Positions 31,798-41,401 of a stretch of DNA of 64,000 nt are shown here, piece by piece. The notes beneath the pieces are model-generated. The model made no database searches, was not told where the DNA came from, and saw only the letters and a program-made list of their open reading frames with translations. The position numbers and the translations under genes were made by a program. The first letter of the stretch is position 1. Every line of letters starts with the position of its first letter. Location of the stretch: assembly GCF_013170845.1 (NCBI RefSeq), contig NZ_CP033367.1:744001-808000 (forward strand), given 5' to 3'. This stretch comes from Mesorhizobium loti R88b. Lineage in GTDB: Bacteria; Pseudomonadota; Alphaproteobacteria; Rhizobiales; Rhizobiaceae.

Positions 31798-32685
31798 TCA
31801 GATGTCCCTTCCAAACAGGCCGGCCGGCCGGACCAGAAGCACGATCGCCATGATGACAAAGACCACGAGGTTGGAGGCCTCGGGGTAGAAGACCTTGGTC
31901 AGGCCTTCGGCGAGGCCAAGCGCGTAGCCGGTGACGATCGCGCCAAGGATCGACCCCATACCGCCGATCACAACCACAGCGAAGACGACGATGATGAGAT
32001 CCGATCCCATCAGCGGGCTCACCTGATAGATTGGTGCCGCCAGAATTCCGGCAAGCCCGGCAAGGGCGGAGCCGAGGCCATAGGTAAGGGTCAGCAACAA
32101 CGGCACGTTGACGCCGAAGGCCTGGACAAGACGGGGGTTCTCGGTTGCCGCGCGCAGATAGGACCCGAGCCTGGTCTTCTCGATCAGCGCCCAGGTTCCG
32201 AAGCAGACGATCAGCGAGGCGATGACGACCCAGCCGCGATAATTGGGCAGGAACATGAAGCCGAGATTGGTGCCGCCCGAAAGCAGCGACGGCACGGCGT
32301 AGGGATTTCCCGACACGCCGTAACTGTAGCGGAATATGCCTTCGAGCACGAGCGCGAGGCCGAAGGTGAAGAGCAGGCCGTAGAGCGGATCGGTATCGTA
32401 AAGCCGCGACAATGCCAGGCGCTCGACCACCATGCCGAAGAGGCCGACGATCAGCGGCGCAAGGATCAGAGCGGGCCAATAGCCGATGCCGAGATAGGTG
32501 AGCAGGAGATAGCCTGTGAAGGCGCCGAGCATATACTGGGCGCCATGGGCGAAATTGATGACGCGCAGCAGGCCGAATATGACGGCCAGACCCAGGCTCA
32601 GCATGGCATAGAATGAGCCATTGATCAGTCCGACCAGCAACTGGCCGAGGAGTGCCTGGACGGGGATTCCGAAGATCATCGTCAT
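31798..32685 (-). CDS. livH: Branched-chain amino-acid ABC transporter permease LivH
   Basis: 295 residues, polytopic. LINGSFYAMLSLGLAVIFGLLRVINFAHG is the LivH hallmark, and GGMGSILGAIVTGYALGLAEGL near the C terminus is the conserved coupling segment. Start ATG 32685 lies just after the LivF stop and a GAGGG ribosome site; a GTG at 32700 overlapping LivF is less likely. It forms the heterodimeric channel with LivM. Confidence 0.92.
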   Translation of the reverse strand: MTMIFGIPVQALLGQLLVGLINGSFYAMLSLGLAVIFGLLRVINFAHGAQYMLGAFTGYLLLTYLGIGYWPALILAPLIVGLFGMVVERLALSRLYDTDPLYGLLFTFGLALVLEGIFRYSYGVSGNPYAVPSLLSGGTNLGFMFLPNYRGWVVIASLIVCFGTWALIEKTRLGSYLRAATENPRLVQAFGVNVPLLLTLTYGLGSALAGLAGILAAPIYQVSPLMGSDLIIVVFAVVVIGGMGSILGAIVTGYALGLAEGLTKVFYPEASNLVVFVIMAIVLLVRPAGLFGRDI

Positions 32686-32692
32686 GGCGCCC

Positions 32693-33403
32693 TCATACAC
32701 CCAGAACGTCGTGGAGTTGCGTCATGCGGTCCGCCAGTTCACCGGTCGGAAATCCGGCGACGACCTTGCCGTGTTCCATCAGGTAGAAACGATCGGCGAC
32801 ACGGCTGGCGAAGCGGAAATTCTGCTCGACCAGCAGGATCGTCATGCCGCGCTTTTTCAGCGTCACCAGCAACTCGCCGATGCGCTGCACGATGACGGGA
32901 GCCAGCCCCTCGGTCGGCTCGTCGAGAAGCAGCATCTTCACGCCGGTCCGCAGCATGCGCGCGATCGCCAGCATCTGCTGTTCGCCGCCCGACAGCCTGG
33001 TGCCGGGACTGTTGCGCCGCTCCTTCAAATTGGGGAAGAGATCGAATATCTCCGCGACGCTCATGCCGCCCTCGGCGACGACCGGCGGCAGGACCAGGTT
33101 TTCGTCGACGGTCAGTGTCGCGAAGATGCCGCGCTCCTCGGGCACGAAGCCGATACCTTGATGCGCGGTGCGGTGCAGCGGCAGCCGCATCAGATCCGCG
33201 CCGTCGAAAACGACCTCGCCGGTTCGCTTGCGGATCAGCCCCATGATGGCGCGCAGCGTCGTCGTCTTGCCGACGCCGTTGCGGCCGAGCAGCGTGACCG
33301 TCTCGCCGGCAAACACTTCCAGATCGACGCCGTGCAGCGCATGGCCCTCGCCATACCAGGCGTTGAGGCCACGAACCGCAAGCAGGGGCGCGGCGCTAGT
33401 CAT
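32693..33403 (-). CDS. livF: Branched-chain amino-acid ABC transporter ATP-binding protein LivF
   Basis: 236 residues. Walker A is LLGRNGVGKTTTL, the ABC signature LSGGEQQMLAIARML, Walker B LLLDEPTEGLAPV with the typical LivF APV, and the H-loop in LLVEQNF. It powers uptake together with LivG. Its start overlaps the LivG stop by eight bases. It is the third gene in the SBP-LivG-LivF-LivH-LivM operon order. Confidence 0.93.
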   Translation of the reverse strand: MTSAAPLLAVRGLNAWYGEGHALHGVDLEVFAGETVTLLGRNGVGKTTTLRAIMGLIRKRTGEVVFDGADLMRLPLHRTAHQGIGFVPEERGIFATLTVDENLVLPPVVAEGGMSVAEIFDLFPNLKERRNSPGTRLSGGEQQMLAIARMLRTGVKMLLLDEPTEGLAPVIVQRIGELLVTLKKRGMTILLVEQNFRFASRVADRFYLMEHGKVVAGFPTGELADRMTQLHDVLGV

Positions 33404-34175
33404 CGGCGGTGCCCATATAGGCGACCTTTACCCGTTCATCGCGGCTGACGGTGGCGTAGTCGCCGGCGGCAAGCACCTCGCCGCGCTGCATGACCGTTAT
33501 CCAGTCGCAGAGATCGGCCACGACCGTCAGATTGTGCTCGACCATCAGAACCGCACGGTCGCGTGCCACCGAACGAATGAGGGCGGAAACCGTGGCCACG
33601 TCCTCATGTCCCATGCCGGCCATCGGCTCGTCCAGCAGCAGCACTTTCGGATCGAGCGCCAGGGTCGTGGCGATCTCGAGCACACGTTTCCTGCCGTAGG
33701 AAAGATCGCCGGCTAATTTGTTACGGGCATCATCGAGGCCCACGGAACGCAGCAACTCCACAGCGCGCGGCGTCAACCGATCGAGCGCCGCCAGCGAGCG
33801 CCAGAACTGAACACCAAGCCCATTTGGCCGCTGCAGCGCGACGCGCACATTGTCGAGCACGCTGAGATGCGGAAAGATCGCCGATATCTGGAACGAGCGC
33901 ACCAGCCCCATCCGCGCCACCTTCGCCGGCGAGGTGCGGGTGATATCGGTGCCCAGAAGTTCGATCCTGCCGCTGGTCGGCGCCAGGAATTTGGTTAGCA
34001 GGTTAAAGACGGTCGTCTTGCCGGCGCCGTTGGGTCCGATCAGGGCGTGGATGTTGCGATGGCGCACATCGAGGTCGACATTCCTCACGGCAACGAAGCC
34101 GGCAAAGTCGCGCCGCAACCCGCGGGCGGACAGCACCACAGGCGGTTCGTTCCCGTCGAGATCAGGCGGCGCCAT
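33396..34175 (-). CDS. livG: Branched-chain amino-acid ABC transporter ATP-binding protein LivG
   Basis: About 259 residues. Walker A is LIGPNGAGKTTVF; the signature motif is changed to LSYGRKRVLEIATTLA, as in many LivG proteins; Walker B is LLLDEPMAGMG with the LivG-specific MAGM; the switch His is in LMVEHNL. The start at ATG 34175 follows the binding-protein stop by 11 bp; a GTG at 34190 overlapping that stop is an alternative. It forms the ATPase heterodimer with LivF. Confidence 0.92.
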   Translation of the reverse strand: MAPPDLDGNEPPVVLSARGLRRDFAGFVAVRNVDLDVRHRNIHALIGPNGAGKTTVFNLLTKFLAPTSGRIELLGTDITRTSPAKVARMGLVRSFQISAIFPHLSVLDNVRVALQRPNGLGVQFWRSLAALDRLTPRAVELLRSVGLDDARNKLAGDLSYGRKRVLEIATTLALDPKVLLLDEPMAGMGHEDVATVSALIRSVARDRAVLMVEHNLTVVADLCDWITVMQRGEVLAAGDYATVSRDERVKVAYMGTADD

Positions 34176-34186
34176 GGCCGCGCCGG

Positions 34187-35395
34187 TCACTGGGCCGCCG
34201 TTGGACAGCCGCTTTCCTTCTCGCTCAGGAAGGCTTCCTTGCCGGGAATGGTGGCGAGATATTTGTAATAGTCCCAATCCTTGGTGCTCTCGCTGGGCGC
34301 CTTGACCTGGTAGAGATACATGTCGTGGACCATGTTGCCGTCCGCCTGCACCTTGCCGTTGGTGATCACGGCGTCGTCCACCGGCAGTGAATGCAGCTGC
34401 TTGGCAACGGCCTCGGTCTCGTCGGTGCCGGCCTTGTCGATCGCCTTCAGATACTGCGTCACCGCCGAATAGGTCGCGGCCTGGATCATGTTCGGCATGC
34501 GGTTGGTGCGCTTGAAGAAGCGCTGCCCGAATTCGCGGCTCTTGTCGTCGCGATCCCAGTAATAGCCCTCGGTCAGCACGACGCCTTGCGCCGCCTGCAG
34601 GCCTAGCCCATGCACCTCGGCCAGCGTGAACAGGAGGGCTGCAAGACGCTGGCCGCCCTGGACGATGCCGAATTCGGCGGCCTGCTTGATGGAATTGGAC
34701 GTGTCCAGGCCGGCATTGGCCAGGCCGATGACCTTGGCGCCCGACGACTGGGCTTGCAAAAGGAAGGATGAGTAATCGGTCGACCCCAGGGGATAGCGCA
34801 CCTCGCCCAGCACCTTGCCGCCGTGGGCCTCGACGAACTTGGTGGTCTGCTCCTTGAGCGAGTAGCCGAAGGCATAGTCGACAGTGACGAAGAACCAGCT
34901 GTCGCCGCCCTGCTGAACCAGGGAGCCGCCGGTTCCCACCGCCTGCGAATGGGTGTCATAGGCCCAGTGGAAGCCATAGGGCGAGCATTGCTTGCCGGTC
35001 AGCTCGGTGGTCGCAGCACCCGTAACGATATCGATCTTCTTCTTTTCCTTGGAAATCCCCTGGACGGCGAGCGCCACCGATGAGGTCGTCAGCTCCATGA
35101 TGGCATCGACCTGTTCGGTGTCATACCACTGCCGCGCAATGTTGGAGGCGATGTCCGGCTTGTTCTGGTGATCGGCGTTGATGATTTCGATCGGCGCTCC
35201 CTGAACCTTGCCGCCGAAATCCTCGACCGCCATCTTGGCCGCCTCGACCGACCATTTGCCGCCGAAATCGGCGTAGACGCCCGATTGGTCGTTGAGGATG
35301 CCGATCTTGACTTTCCCATCGGAAATTTCGGCGGCCGAAGCGGGGACCGCGGCCGCGGCGAGAAGCGCGGCGGAAACGAAATAGCATGCCTTCAT
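34187..35395 (-). CDS. Branched-chain amino-acid-type ABC periplasmic binding protein
   Basis: 402 residues with a signal peptide (MKACYFVSAALLAAAAVPASAA before EIS). The mature part is a Leu/Ile/Val-binding-like type-1 protein: VKIGILNDQSGVYADFGGKWSVEAAKMAVEDFGG, KPDIASNIARQWYDTEQVDAIMEL and FVTVDYAFGYSLKEQ. Relatives in rhizobia often bind aromatic acids, amides or urea as well as branched-chain amino acids, so ligand is open. GGAGGAAGTTGACC directly precedes ATG 35395. It heads the Liv operon, whose promoter must be in the 35396-35690 interval. Confidence 0.9.
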   Translation of the reverse strand: MKACYFVSAALLAAAAVPASAAEISDGKVKIGILNDQSGVYADFGGKWSVEAAKMAVEDFGGKVQGAPIEIINADHQNKPDIASNIARQWYDTEQVDAIMELTTSSVALAVQGISKEKKKIDIVTGAATTELTGKQCSPYGFHWAYDTHSQAVGTGGSLVQQGGDSWFFVTVDYAFGYSLKEQTTKFVEAHGGKVLGEVRYPLGSTDYSSFLLQAQSSGAKVIGLANAGLDTSNSIKQAAEFGIVQGGQRLAALLFTLAEVHGLGLQAAQGVVLTEGYYWDRDDKSREFGQRFFKRTNRMPNMIQAATYSAVTQYLKAIDKAGTDETEAVAKQLHSLPVDDAVITNGKVQADGNMVHDMYLYQVKAPSESTKDWDYYKYLATIPGKEAFLSEKESGCPTAAQ

Positions 35396-35689
35396 GGTCA
35401 ACTTCCTCCCATTGTGAATGCGACCGTCCCCCAACGATCATCAGCAAACGGTATTGAACATGAGCAAAATGAGCATGAACGGCAAGGGGCCGGTGCGGAT
35501 TCATATTCGAATCCCTGCAGGGGATCGCCGCTGCAGCGGATCGCGGCCAAGCTTGAGATCGAGATCGGCGAAGAGTTGCCCCTTTTTTAGTCAGGAGTAT
35601 GGACTCGACCCCCGAAGTGGCAACGCCTAGATTGGATCGCTAGTCTTCCAACGGGGGAAGCCAACTGAGATATCAGGGTGGCTTTGGTA
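35396..35689. other. Intergenic region between the divergent Liv operon and glycosyltransferase genes
   Basis: About 294 bp holding the promoters of both divergent units. Within it a short plus-strand frame starts ATG at 35460 (MSKMSMNGKGPVRIHIRIPA) and appears to shift frame near 35518-35525 into RIAAKLEIEIGEELPLF before a TAG at 35588. Both halves look more protein-like than chance, so this could be a small frameshifted gene remnant. No strong promoter or terminator elements were resolved. Confidence 0.3.
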
Positions 35690-36565
35690 ATGAACAGGTC
35701 GATAAGCGTTGTCACCGTGACGCATAACAGCGCGCATACCGTGCGCGGCGCGCTGGCTCGCCTGCCGCCAGGCCTGGAGATCGTGTGCGTCGACAATGCA
35801 AGCACCGACGATCTTTCCGCCGCCCTGTCAGGCTTTGCCGTTCACCGCATTGATAATGCTGTAAACCTCGGCTTTGGCCACGCCTGCAACATTGGGGCGG
35901 CAGCGGCATCGGGAGAGTATCTGCTGTTCATCAATCCCGATGTGCGTCTAGGGACCGGCGCCGTCGATGCGCTCATGCAGGCGGCTGGGCGCTATCCGAA
36001 TTGCAGCGTCTTTGTGCCACTCACAAACACGGTGGACGGGCGGCTGTGGCTTCGCGAGCAGAGCGAGATTGATCGCCTTTCCGGCGTGTCGCTGCCCACA
36101 CGTATTCGGCAGGTCTGGGGGGATTGTTGCGTCCGCTTCGTCAATGGCGGCGTGTTCATGATCAAGCGAACGCTGTTCCTGGATGCCGGAGGGTTTGACG
36201 AGGAAATCTTCCTGTATTTCGAAGATGATGACCTCTCGCACCGTCTGATTCAGCGCAATGAGCCGATGATCCTTGTCAGTGGCGCACATGCTGTCCACGA
36301 CATTGGCACCTCCGTTGCGCAGTCGATCGGGTCTCGGATCTTCCGGCATCGGTCGAAGATGCGATCGGAGATTCACTTGCGCAGAAAATATGGCATCGCC
36401 TACAGTCCATTTGTGGACATACTCCGTTATTCGACGAAAATAGGTTTCTATTGCCTGACGCTTAACCGAAACAGACTGATCAATTCCCTGGGCCGGCTGA
36501 TCGGTATCTTCGACAGTATCCTTGACCGATCGCACGCGAATCGGAACAGCGGCTATGTCGCCTGA
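35690..36565 (+). CDS. Family-2 glycosyltransferase (rhamnosyltransferase-like)
   Basis: 291 residues. The GT-A fold N terminus is ISVVTVTHNSAHTVRGAL; the nucleotide-sugar motif is VCVDNASTDD and NLGFGHACNIGAA; GEYLLFINPDVRLG contains the DxD-like NPDV; FVNGGVFMIKRTLFLDAGGFDEEIFLYFEDDDLSHRL is the acceptor/catalytic ED segment of dTDP-rhamnosyl transferases. It would add a sugar to a surface polysaccharide at the cytoplasmic face of the membrane. ATG 35690 is chosen over GTG 35678. The next gene starts 11 bp before its stop. Confidence 0.87.
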   Translation: MNRSISVVTVTHNSAHTVRGALARLPPGLEIVCVDNASTDDLSAALSGFAVHRIDNAVNLGFGHACNIGAAAASGEYLLFINPDVRLGTGAVDALMQAAGRYPNCSVFVPLTNTVDGRLWLREQSEIDRLSGVSLPTRIRQVWGDCCVRFVNGGVFMIKRTLFLDAGGFDEEIFLYFEDDDLSHRLIQRNEPMILVSGAHAVHDIGTSVAQSIGSRIFRHRSKMRSEIHLRRKYGIAYSPFVDILRYSTKIGFYCLTLNRNRLINSLGRLIGIFDSILDRSHANRNSGYVA

Positions 36566-37856
36566 CGCTGCCGGCACAAGAGTTGCCTTGCCTGATGTCC
36601 TGTCCAGCAAACCGCAAATAGGCGGGGCATGCGGTGTCGACCGAAGCGGTGCCTTGAGCGAAATCCACATTCACGCGCCAGGACGCTACATCGTGGAGCT
36701 TTCGCCAACGGACAGGCGGATGCCGTTTCTCCGGCTAAATGTATGCCGCCGGGGACATCCCGACAGGGTCGTCTATGTGCCGGTCGCCAAGCGGACGTCC
36801 TATCTGCTCAAAAGCAGCGAAGGCGGCGTGTCGCTGCAATTCGACAGAAGCGACATCATTGCCTCAGGCATCCGCCGGATAGGGATTGGCGATCTTGGTT
36901 TAGTGTTGCGCCGCCGCCGACGGCAGAAGCAGTTTGAACTGCCGCTGGGCCAGGGCATCGTCCTGCGGCCTCTGCTGCATCTGGCAGGAGCAGAAGGGCA
37001 GCATTTGACCGCTGCGCTGGTCAGCCTCACCGGGTGGGGCTTTGGCGTGGCGAGCGACAATCTGCAGAAAACCCTGTCGCGACTTTTCGACGGCCCACCG
37101 GCACAAGCCAGGGAACGCCTGCCTGCCGCCGAGCCAAAGATCGCCGTTGCGATGCATCTGCATTACTCCGATCTCTGGCCCGAGTTCGAAACGCTGCTGG
37201 AGGCGATCGATCGGCCGTTCCACCTCATCCTCACGCTGACCGGGCCAGACGCGACACTGACGGAACGCGTTCAGGCAAGATTTCCGGCTGCCGAGATCAT
37301 GGTCTATGACAATCGCGGCCGCGACATCGGCCCCTTCGTGCAATTGCTGCGCGAAGGAAGGCTCGATCGCTTCGATCTCATCTGCAAACTGCACGGCAAG
37401 AAGTCGGGATCGAGCGGGCCGCGCATGGTTCTGGGCGAGATCTGGCGCCAGGCAAGTGCCTTCGACCTGATCGGATCGCGCGATGTGGTCGACCGAATTG
37501 TAGCCGCTTTCGAGCGTTCGCCGGAAACTGGGATGATCGGATCCCGTCGCTTTCTGCTGCCCAATGAATGGAAGGCCGAGGCAGCGGGGTGGGGCAAGAA
37601 CAGGGAGGCGATCCTGACTCTGCTGGAGATGCTTGGCATGGCCGCTGACTCTCCTCTCCACTTCTTTGCCGGAACCATGTTCTGGGTGCGCCGCCGCGCA
37701 CTGGAGCCGCTCAAGCGGCTCGATCTGTCCTTGGCGTCATTTCCCGGCGAGACAGGCCAACTGGACGGCACTTTGCAACATGCCCTCGAGCGGATCCTCG
37801 GAATGATCTGCACGAAAGTCTCCGGAACTGCCTGGGACGATGAAAATGAAGCCTGA
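36555..37856 (+). CDS. Rhamnan-synthesis protein F-like (RgpF domain) glycan protein
   Basis: 433 residues. The C-terminal half (about 195-430) matches the RgpF/rhamnan synthesis F domain: KIAVAMHLHYSDLWPEFETLL, AEIMVYDNRGRDIGPFVQLL and ICKLHGKKSG are its strong signatures, then FFAGTMFWVRRRALEPL. Proteins of this family act in rhamnose-rich polysaccharide or O-antigen synthesis. The N-terminal 190 residues have no motif I recognise and may be a substrate or partner module. ATG 36555 overlaps the upstream glycosyltransferase by 11 bp, so these two are co-translated, and the next gene starts 20 bp later. Confidence 0.8.
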   Translation: MSPDAAGTRVALPDVLSSKPQIGGACGVDRSGALSEIHIHAPGRYIVELSPTDRRMPFLRLNVCRRGHPDRVVYVPVAKRTSYLLKSSEGGVSLQFDRSDIIASGIRRIGIGDLGLVLRRRRRQKQFELPLGQGIVLRPLLHLAGAEGQHLTAALVSLTGWGFGVASDNLQKTLSRLFDGPPAQARERLPAAEPKIAVAMHLHYSDLWPEFETLLEAIDRPFHLILTLTGPDATLTERVQARFPAAEIMVYDNRGRDIGPFVQLLREGRLDRFDLICKLHGKKSGSSGPRMVLGEIWRQASAFDLIGSRDVVDRIVAAFERSPETGMIGSRRFLLPNEWKAEAAGWGKNREAILTLLEMLGMAADSPLHFFAGTMFWVRRRALEPLKRLDLSLASFPGETGQLDGTLQHALERILGMICTKVSGTAWDDENEA

Positions 37857-37876
37857 TCGCTAGAAGGCGGACGTCG

Positions 37877-40800
37877 TTGAACAAAGCCGACTTCATGATC
37901 CTTTTAAGATCGATGACCAGCAGGAGGCGGTGGAAGAGATTTCGCGTCTGGCAACGCATTCGAGCCAGCGGACAGTTCGACGGGCCTTGGTATCTTGCTC
38001 AGAATCCCGACGTGGCCAAGCGCGGGGCCGACCCGATCATGCATTATATCGATCACGGTGCCGCCGAGTCTCGAGATCCGAATATTGATTTCGACACCGA
38101 ATACTATCTCACCAGATATACGGACGTTACAATCACCGCGATCAATCCGCTGGATCACTACATCCGTTTTGGCAGGAAAGAAAAACGTGAAACCCGGCGC
38201 ATCCCGGCAACTTATGTGCCGCGATCGAGCGAAAGGCGGCCAGCCGGATTGAGGGCGCGGGTCATCGCATTCTATGTCCCGCAGTTTTATCCGACTCCTG
38301 AAAACGACGCCTTTTGGGGAAAGGGCTTCACGGAGTGGACTGATGTGACACGCGCGGTGCCACAGTTCAACGGTCACCATCAGCCCAGGCTGCCGGCGGA
38401 CCTCGGTTTCTATGACCTCAGGATAAAGGACGTCCAGAAGCAACAGATCGAGATTGCCCAGCAATACGGCCTCTCGGGATTCTGCTTCCACTTCTACTGG
38501 TTGAACGGCAGCCGCCCGCTCGAGATGCCAATCACCCAATTCATCGAAAACGACACGCACGAAATGGACTTCTGCATCAACTGGGCAAACGGACAGTGGG
38601 GGCGCCGTTGGGGCGGACGCCATCAGGAGGTTCAGGTCCTGCAGTCGCATTCACCCGAGGACGATCTCGCCTTCATCGAATATGTAGCCGGCTATTTCCG
38701 CGATCGGCGCTATGTACGCATCGGCGGCAAGCCGCTGCTCATGGTCCACCGGCCCGGACTGCTTCCGTCGGCGGTAGAAACGGCAGAGCGCTGGAGGACC
38801 TATTGCCGGGCTGCCGGCATCGGCGAGATATTTTTGGCCTATCCGCAGTCTTTAGACACTATTGACCCAGCGGAATTCGGGTTTGACGCCGCTGTCGAAT
38901 TTCCGCCCAATCTCGGAACATTTCCCGAAAGCAGCGCCAGCATGCCGCCGTTCAAGAGCGATTTCTGCGGGGATATCCATGACTGGGCAGACCTTGTTGG
39001 TCGCAGCCGAGCCTATCCTCAGGTCCCCTACACACTGTTTCGCGGACTTTGCCCGTCATGGGACAACACGGCGCAGAGAAGGGAGACAACCAGCATCTGG
39101 ATGAATGCGTCGCCGTCCGGCTATCGCGAATGGCTCGCCAACGCGGTCGCAGATACATGCAATCGTTTTGCCGATTTCGACAGTCGGCTGATCTTCGTCA
39201 ACGCCTGGAACGACTGGGCTGAGGGCGCATATCTCGAGCCGGATGCCCGCTATGGCTACGCCTATCTGCAGCAGACGCGGGACGTCGTGGCTGCTCCGCC
39301 GGCGGCCGGAAAATTGCCTGGGAGTTCTTCCTGGCGCGTTCTGTTCGTGTCGCATGATGCGCGCCTCGGCGGCGCACAGGGGTCGTTGCTCGACATCCTC
39401 CAATGGCTGCAAGCGCACACGGACTTGGAGATCAAGGTGCTGTGCCTGGCAGGCGGTCAACAGCTTGAACAGTTTCGACGCATGGTCGATACCGTGCTCC
39501 TGGATGATCTGGTTTCGAAGACCGACACGACGCCCACCAAACTGGCCCGCATCACGGCCTGGTGCGGTGGCCGACCAGACCTGATCTATTGCAACAGTCT
39601 TGCAACCGGCCGTGTGCACGCGCTGCTCGGTCAACTGGACAGTCCTATCCTGACGCATGCCAGGGAATTGGCAACGAGCGTGGCCCGATTCGCAAAGGAG
39701 GACATGGAGGAAGTCGTTTCCCACACGCGGAAATTCGTAGCGTGTTCCCGTAGTGTCCGGGACTATCTGATAGCCGAATACAGTGTCGGCTCGAACATCA
39801 TCGACGTACTTCCAAGCGCGGTACCGCAGTCCAGCGCGGATCACAATCTTACCGAAATCCAGCGCCTTGGAAGTCGTCGGCTGGCCGGCTGGCCGACGGA
39901 CAGCACCATCGTCGTGGGGTCCGGCCTCGGAATGCCATTCCGCAAGGGGGCTGACCTGTTTATCGAAGTGGCCAGGATTCTCCGGGCACGCGGCGTTGAA
40001 GACTGCCATTTCTATTGGTTGGGCTTGTTTCCGGGGTCGGAGCGGGATGAGGCTCTGGGTACGTGGTCGCAGCAAGTCGACAGGTTGCTGGCGGACGGAT
40101 TGGGCGAAAAGGTCACATTCCTGGGCAATGTCGACGATGTGCGCCCTTATCTGCGGGGTGCCGACCTGTTTCTGCTGACATCGCGCGAAGAGCCGTTCGG
40201 CCGCGTCATCCTGGAGGCGGCCTTCGCCGAATTGCCTGTAATCTGCTTTGCAGGCAGCGGTGGGGCACCGGATTTCGTCGAAGACGATGCCGGTATCATC
40301 GTCGATTGGGCTGATCCCATCGCGATGGCCGATGCGACGCTGAAACTGATCCAGGACCGGCCTTTGCGGATGAAGCTCGGCAAGCAGGCGAGCGGCAAGG
40401 CAAGGCGGCATTTTTCCACCGATCGGGTCTTCCCGCGCCTGCTGTCGACCATGCGCGAGGTCGCAAACAAGCCGCCCGCCGTATCGATCATCGTGCCGAA
40501 CTACAATTACGCCCGCTACCTCAGCGAGCGCATGGAAAGCATTCTGGGGCAGTCCTTTCAGGATTTCGAGCTCATCATCCTGGATGATGCCTCGACAGAC
40601 GATAGCCGATCGATTCTGGATTATTATGCCGGAATCTATGGCACCCATGTCATCGTCAATGAGAAGAACTCCGGAGCGCCCTATCCGCAATGGTTCAAGG
40701 GCATAGCGCTCGCAAGAGCCGATCTGATCTGGATCGCCGAAGCCGACGACGTATCCGATCCGGCTTTCCTCGAAACCCTCGTGCCCTTGTTTCGCGATCC

Positions 40801-41401
40801 AAGCGTGAAATTCGCCTTTTGCGCATCGAAGATCATCAACGATCGAAGCGAAATCGTCGGCGACTATCTATCCAGCCGGTATCTCACCGATCTCTCCGAT
40901 TTCAAATGGAGACGCAGCTACCAGGTTTCGGCGCAACAGGAAGTCAACGAGGGGCTGGGCGTCAAGAACACGGTCCCTAATATCAGTGCGGCTGTTTTCC
41001 GGAAGTTCGACATCACGCCCGACTTTGTCGAGCATGTCCTATCCCTGCCGACGAGCGGCGACTGGTACTTTATTCTCGAAGCAATCCGCGACGGTTCCGT
41101 CGCCTATGAAGCCGCGGTGCTCAACCATCACCGTCGACACGTGAACAGCGTGAGCAGCGTCATCGTGGCATCCCGAGCAGAGGCGCTCGTTCGAACGCGG
41201 CAGAGGATTCACCAGCATGTGCTGCAAACATACGAAACGGATTTGGCGATCAGGCTGAAGATGGCCGAACATATCGTGCAGCTCTGGAGTGACCTATTCC
41301 CCGGACGCCCTGCCGAAGAGATGGAAAGCTTGTATTCGCTAGGCCAATTGGCGGGATTCCCCCAGAGAACCCCGGAGAGCAGTGACATCGTTCCGGTTTA
41401 A
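37877..41401 (+). CDS. Three-domain glycosyltransferase: WbsX-type, GT4 and GT2 modules
   Basis: 1174 residues. Residues about 30-110 contain two short repeats of the type FDxxWYLxxNPDVAxxGxxPxxHYxxxG found in polysaccharide enzymes. About 125-475 is a WbsX-type domain (VIAFYVPQFYPTPENDAFWGKGFTEW; FCFHFYWLNGSRPLEMP; VNAWNDWAEGAYLEPD). About 485-840 is a GT4 (GT-B) domain (WRVLFVSHDARLGGAQGSL; LFLLTSREEPFGRVILEAAF with the EPFG/E-rich nucleotide-sugar motif). About 870-1100 is a GT2 domain (VSIIVPNYNYARYLSERMES; LDDASTDDS; WIAEADD). It probably builds several linkages of a cell-surface polysaccharide. The TTG 37877 start is uncertain; ATG 37895 is possible. Its stop codon overlaps the convergent ABC gene by four bases. 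Confidence 0.83.
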   Translation: MNKADFMILLRSMTSRRRWKRFRVWQRIRASGQFDGPWYLAQNPDVAKRGADPIMHYIDHGAAESRDPNIDFDTEYYLTRYTDVTITAINPLDHYIRFGRKEKRETRRIPATYVPRSSERRPAGLRARVIAFYVPQFYPTPENDAFWGKGFTEWTDVTRAVPQFNGHHQPRLPADLGFYDLRIKDVQKQQIEIAQQYGLSGFCFHFYWLNGSRPLEMPITQFIENDTHEMDFCINWANGQWGRRWGGRHQEVQVLQSHSPEDDLAFIEYVAGYFRDRRYVRIGGKPLLMVHRPGLLPSAVETAERWRTYCRAAGIGEIFLAYPQSLDTIDPAEFGFDAAVEFPPNLGTFPESSASMPPFKSDFCGDIHDWADLVGRSRAYPQVPYTLFRGLCPSWDNTAQRRETTSIWMNASPSGYREWLANAVADTCNRFADFDSRLIFVNAWNDWAEGAYLEPDARYGYAYLQQTRDVVAAPPAAGKLPGSSSWRVLFVSHDARLGGAQGSLLDILQWLQAHTDLEIKVLCLAGGQQLEQFRRMVDTVLLDDLVSKTDTTPTKLARITAWCGGRPDLIYCNSLATGRVHALLGQLDSPILTHARELATSVARFAKEDMEEVVSHTRKFVACSRSVRDYLIAEYSVGSNIIDVLPSAVPQSSADHNLTEIQRLGSRRLAGWPTDSTIVVGSGLGMPFRKGADLFIEVARILRARGVEDCHFYWLGLFPGSERDEALGTWSQQVDRLLADGLGEKVTFLGNVDDVRPYLRGADLFLLTSREEPFGRVILEAAFAELPVICFAGSGGAPDFVEDDAGIIVDWADPIAMADATLKLIQDRPLRMKLGKQASGKARRHFSTDRVFPRLLSTMREVANKPPAVSIIVPNYNYARYLSERMESILGQSFQDFELIILDDASTDDSRSILDYYAGIYGTHVIVNEKNSGAPYPQWFKGIALARADLIWIAEADDVSDPAFLETLVPLFRDPSVKFAFCASKIINDRSEIVGDYLSSRYLTDLSDFKWRRSYQVSAQQEVNEGLGVKNTVPNISAAVFRKFDITPDFVEHVLSLPTSGDWYFILEAIRDGSVAYEAAVLNHHRRHVNSVSSVIVASRAEALVRTRQRIHQHVLQTYETDLAIRLKMAEHIVQLWSDLFPGRPAEEMESLYSLGQLAGFPQRTPESSDIVPV

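Noticed and set aside
39056..40690. 544-codon minus-strand open frame
   Set aside because: It lies fully opposite the three-domain glycosyltransferase; composition is typical of antisense frames in GC-rich DNA and no domain is visible.
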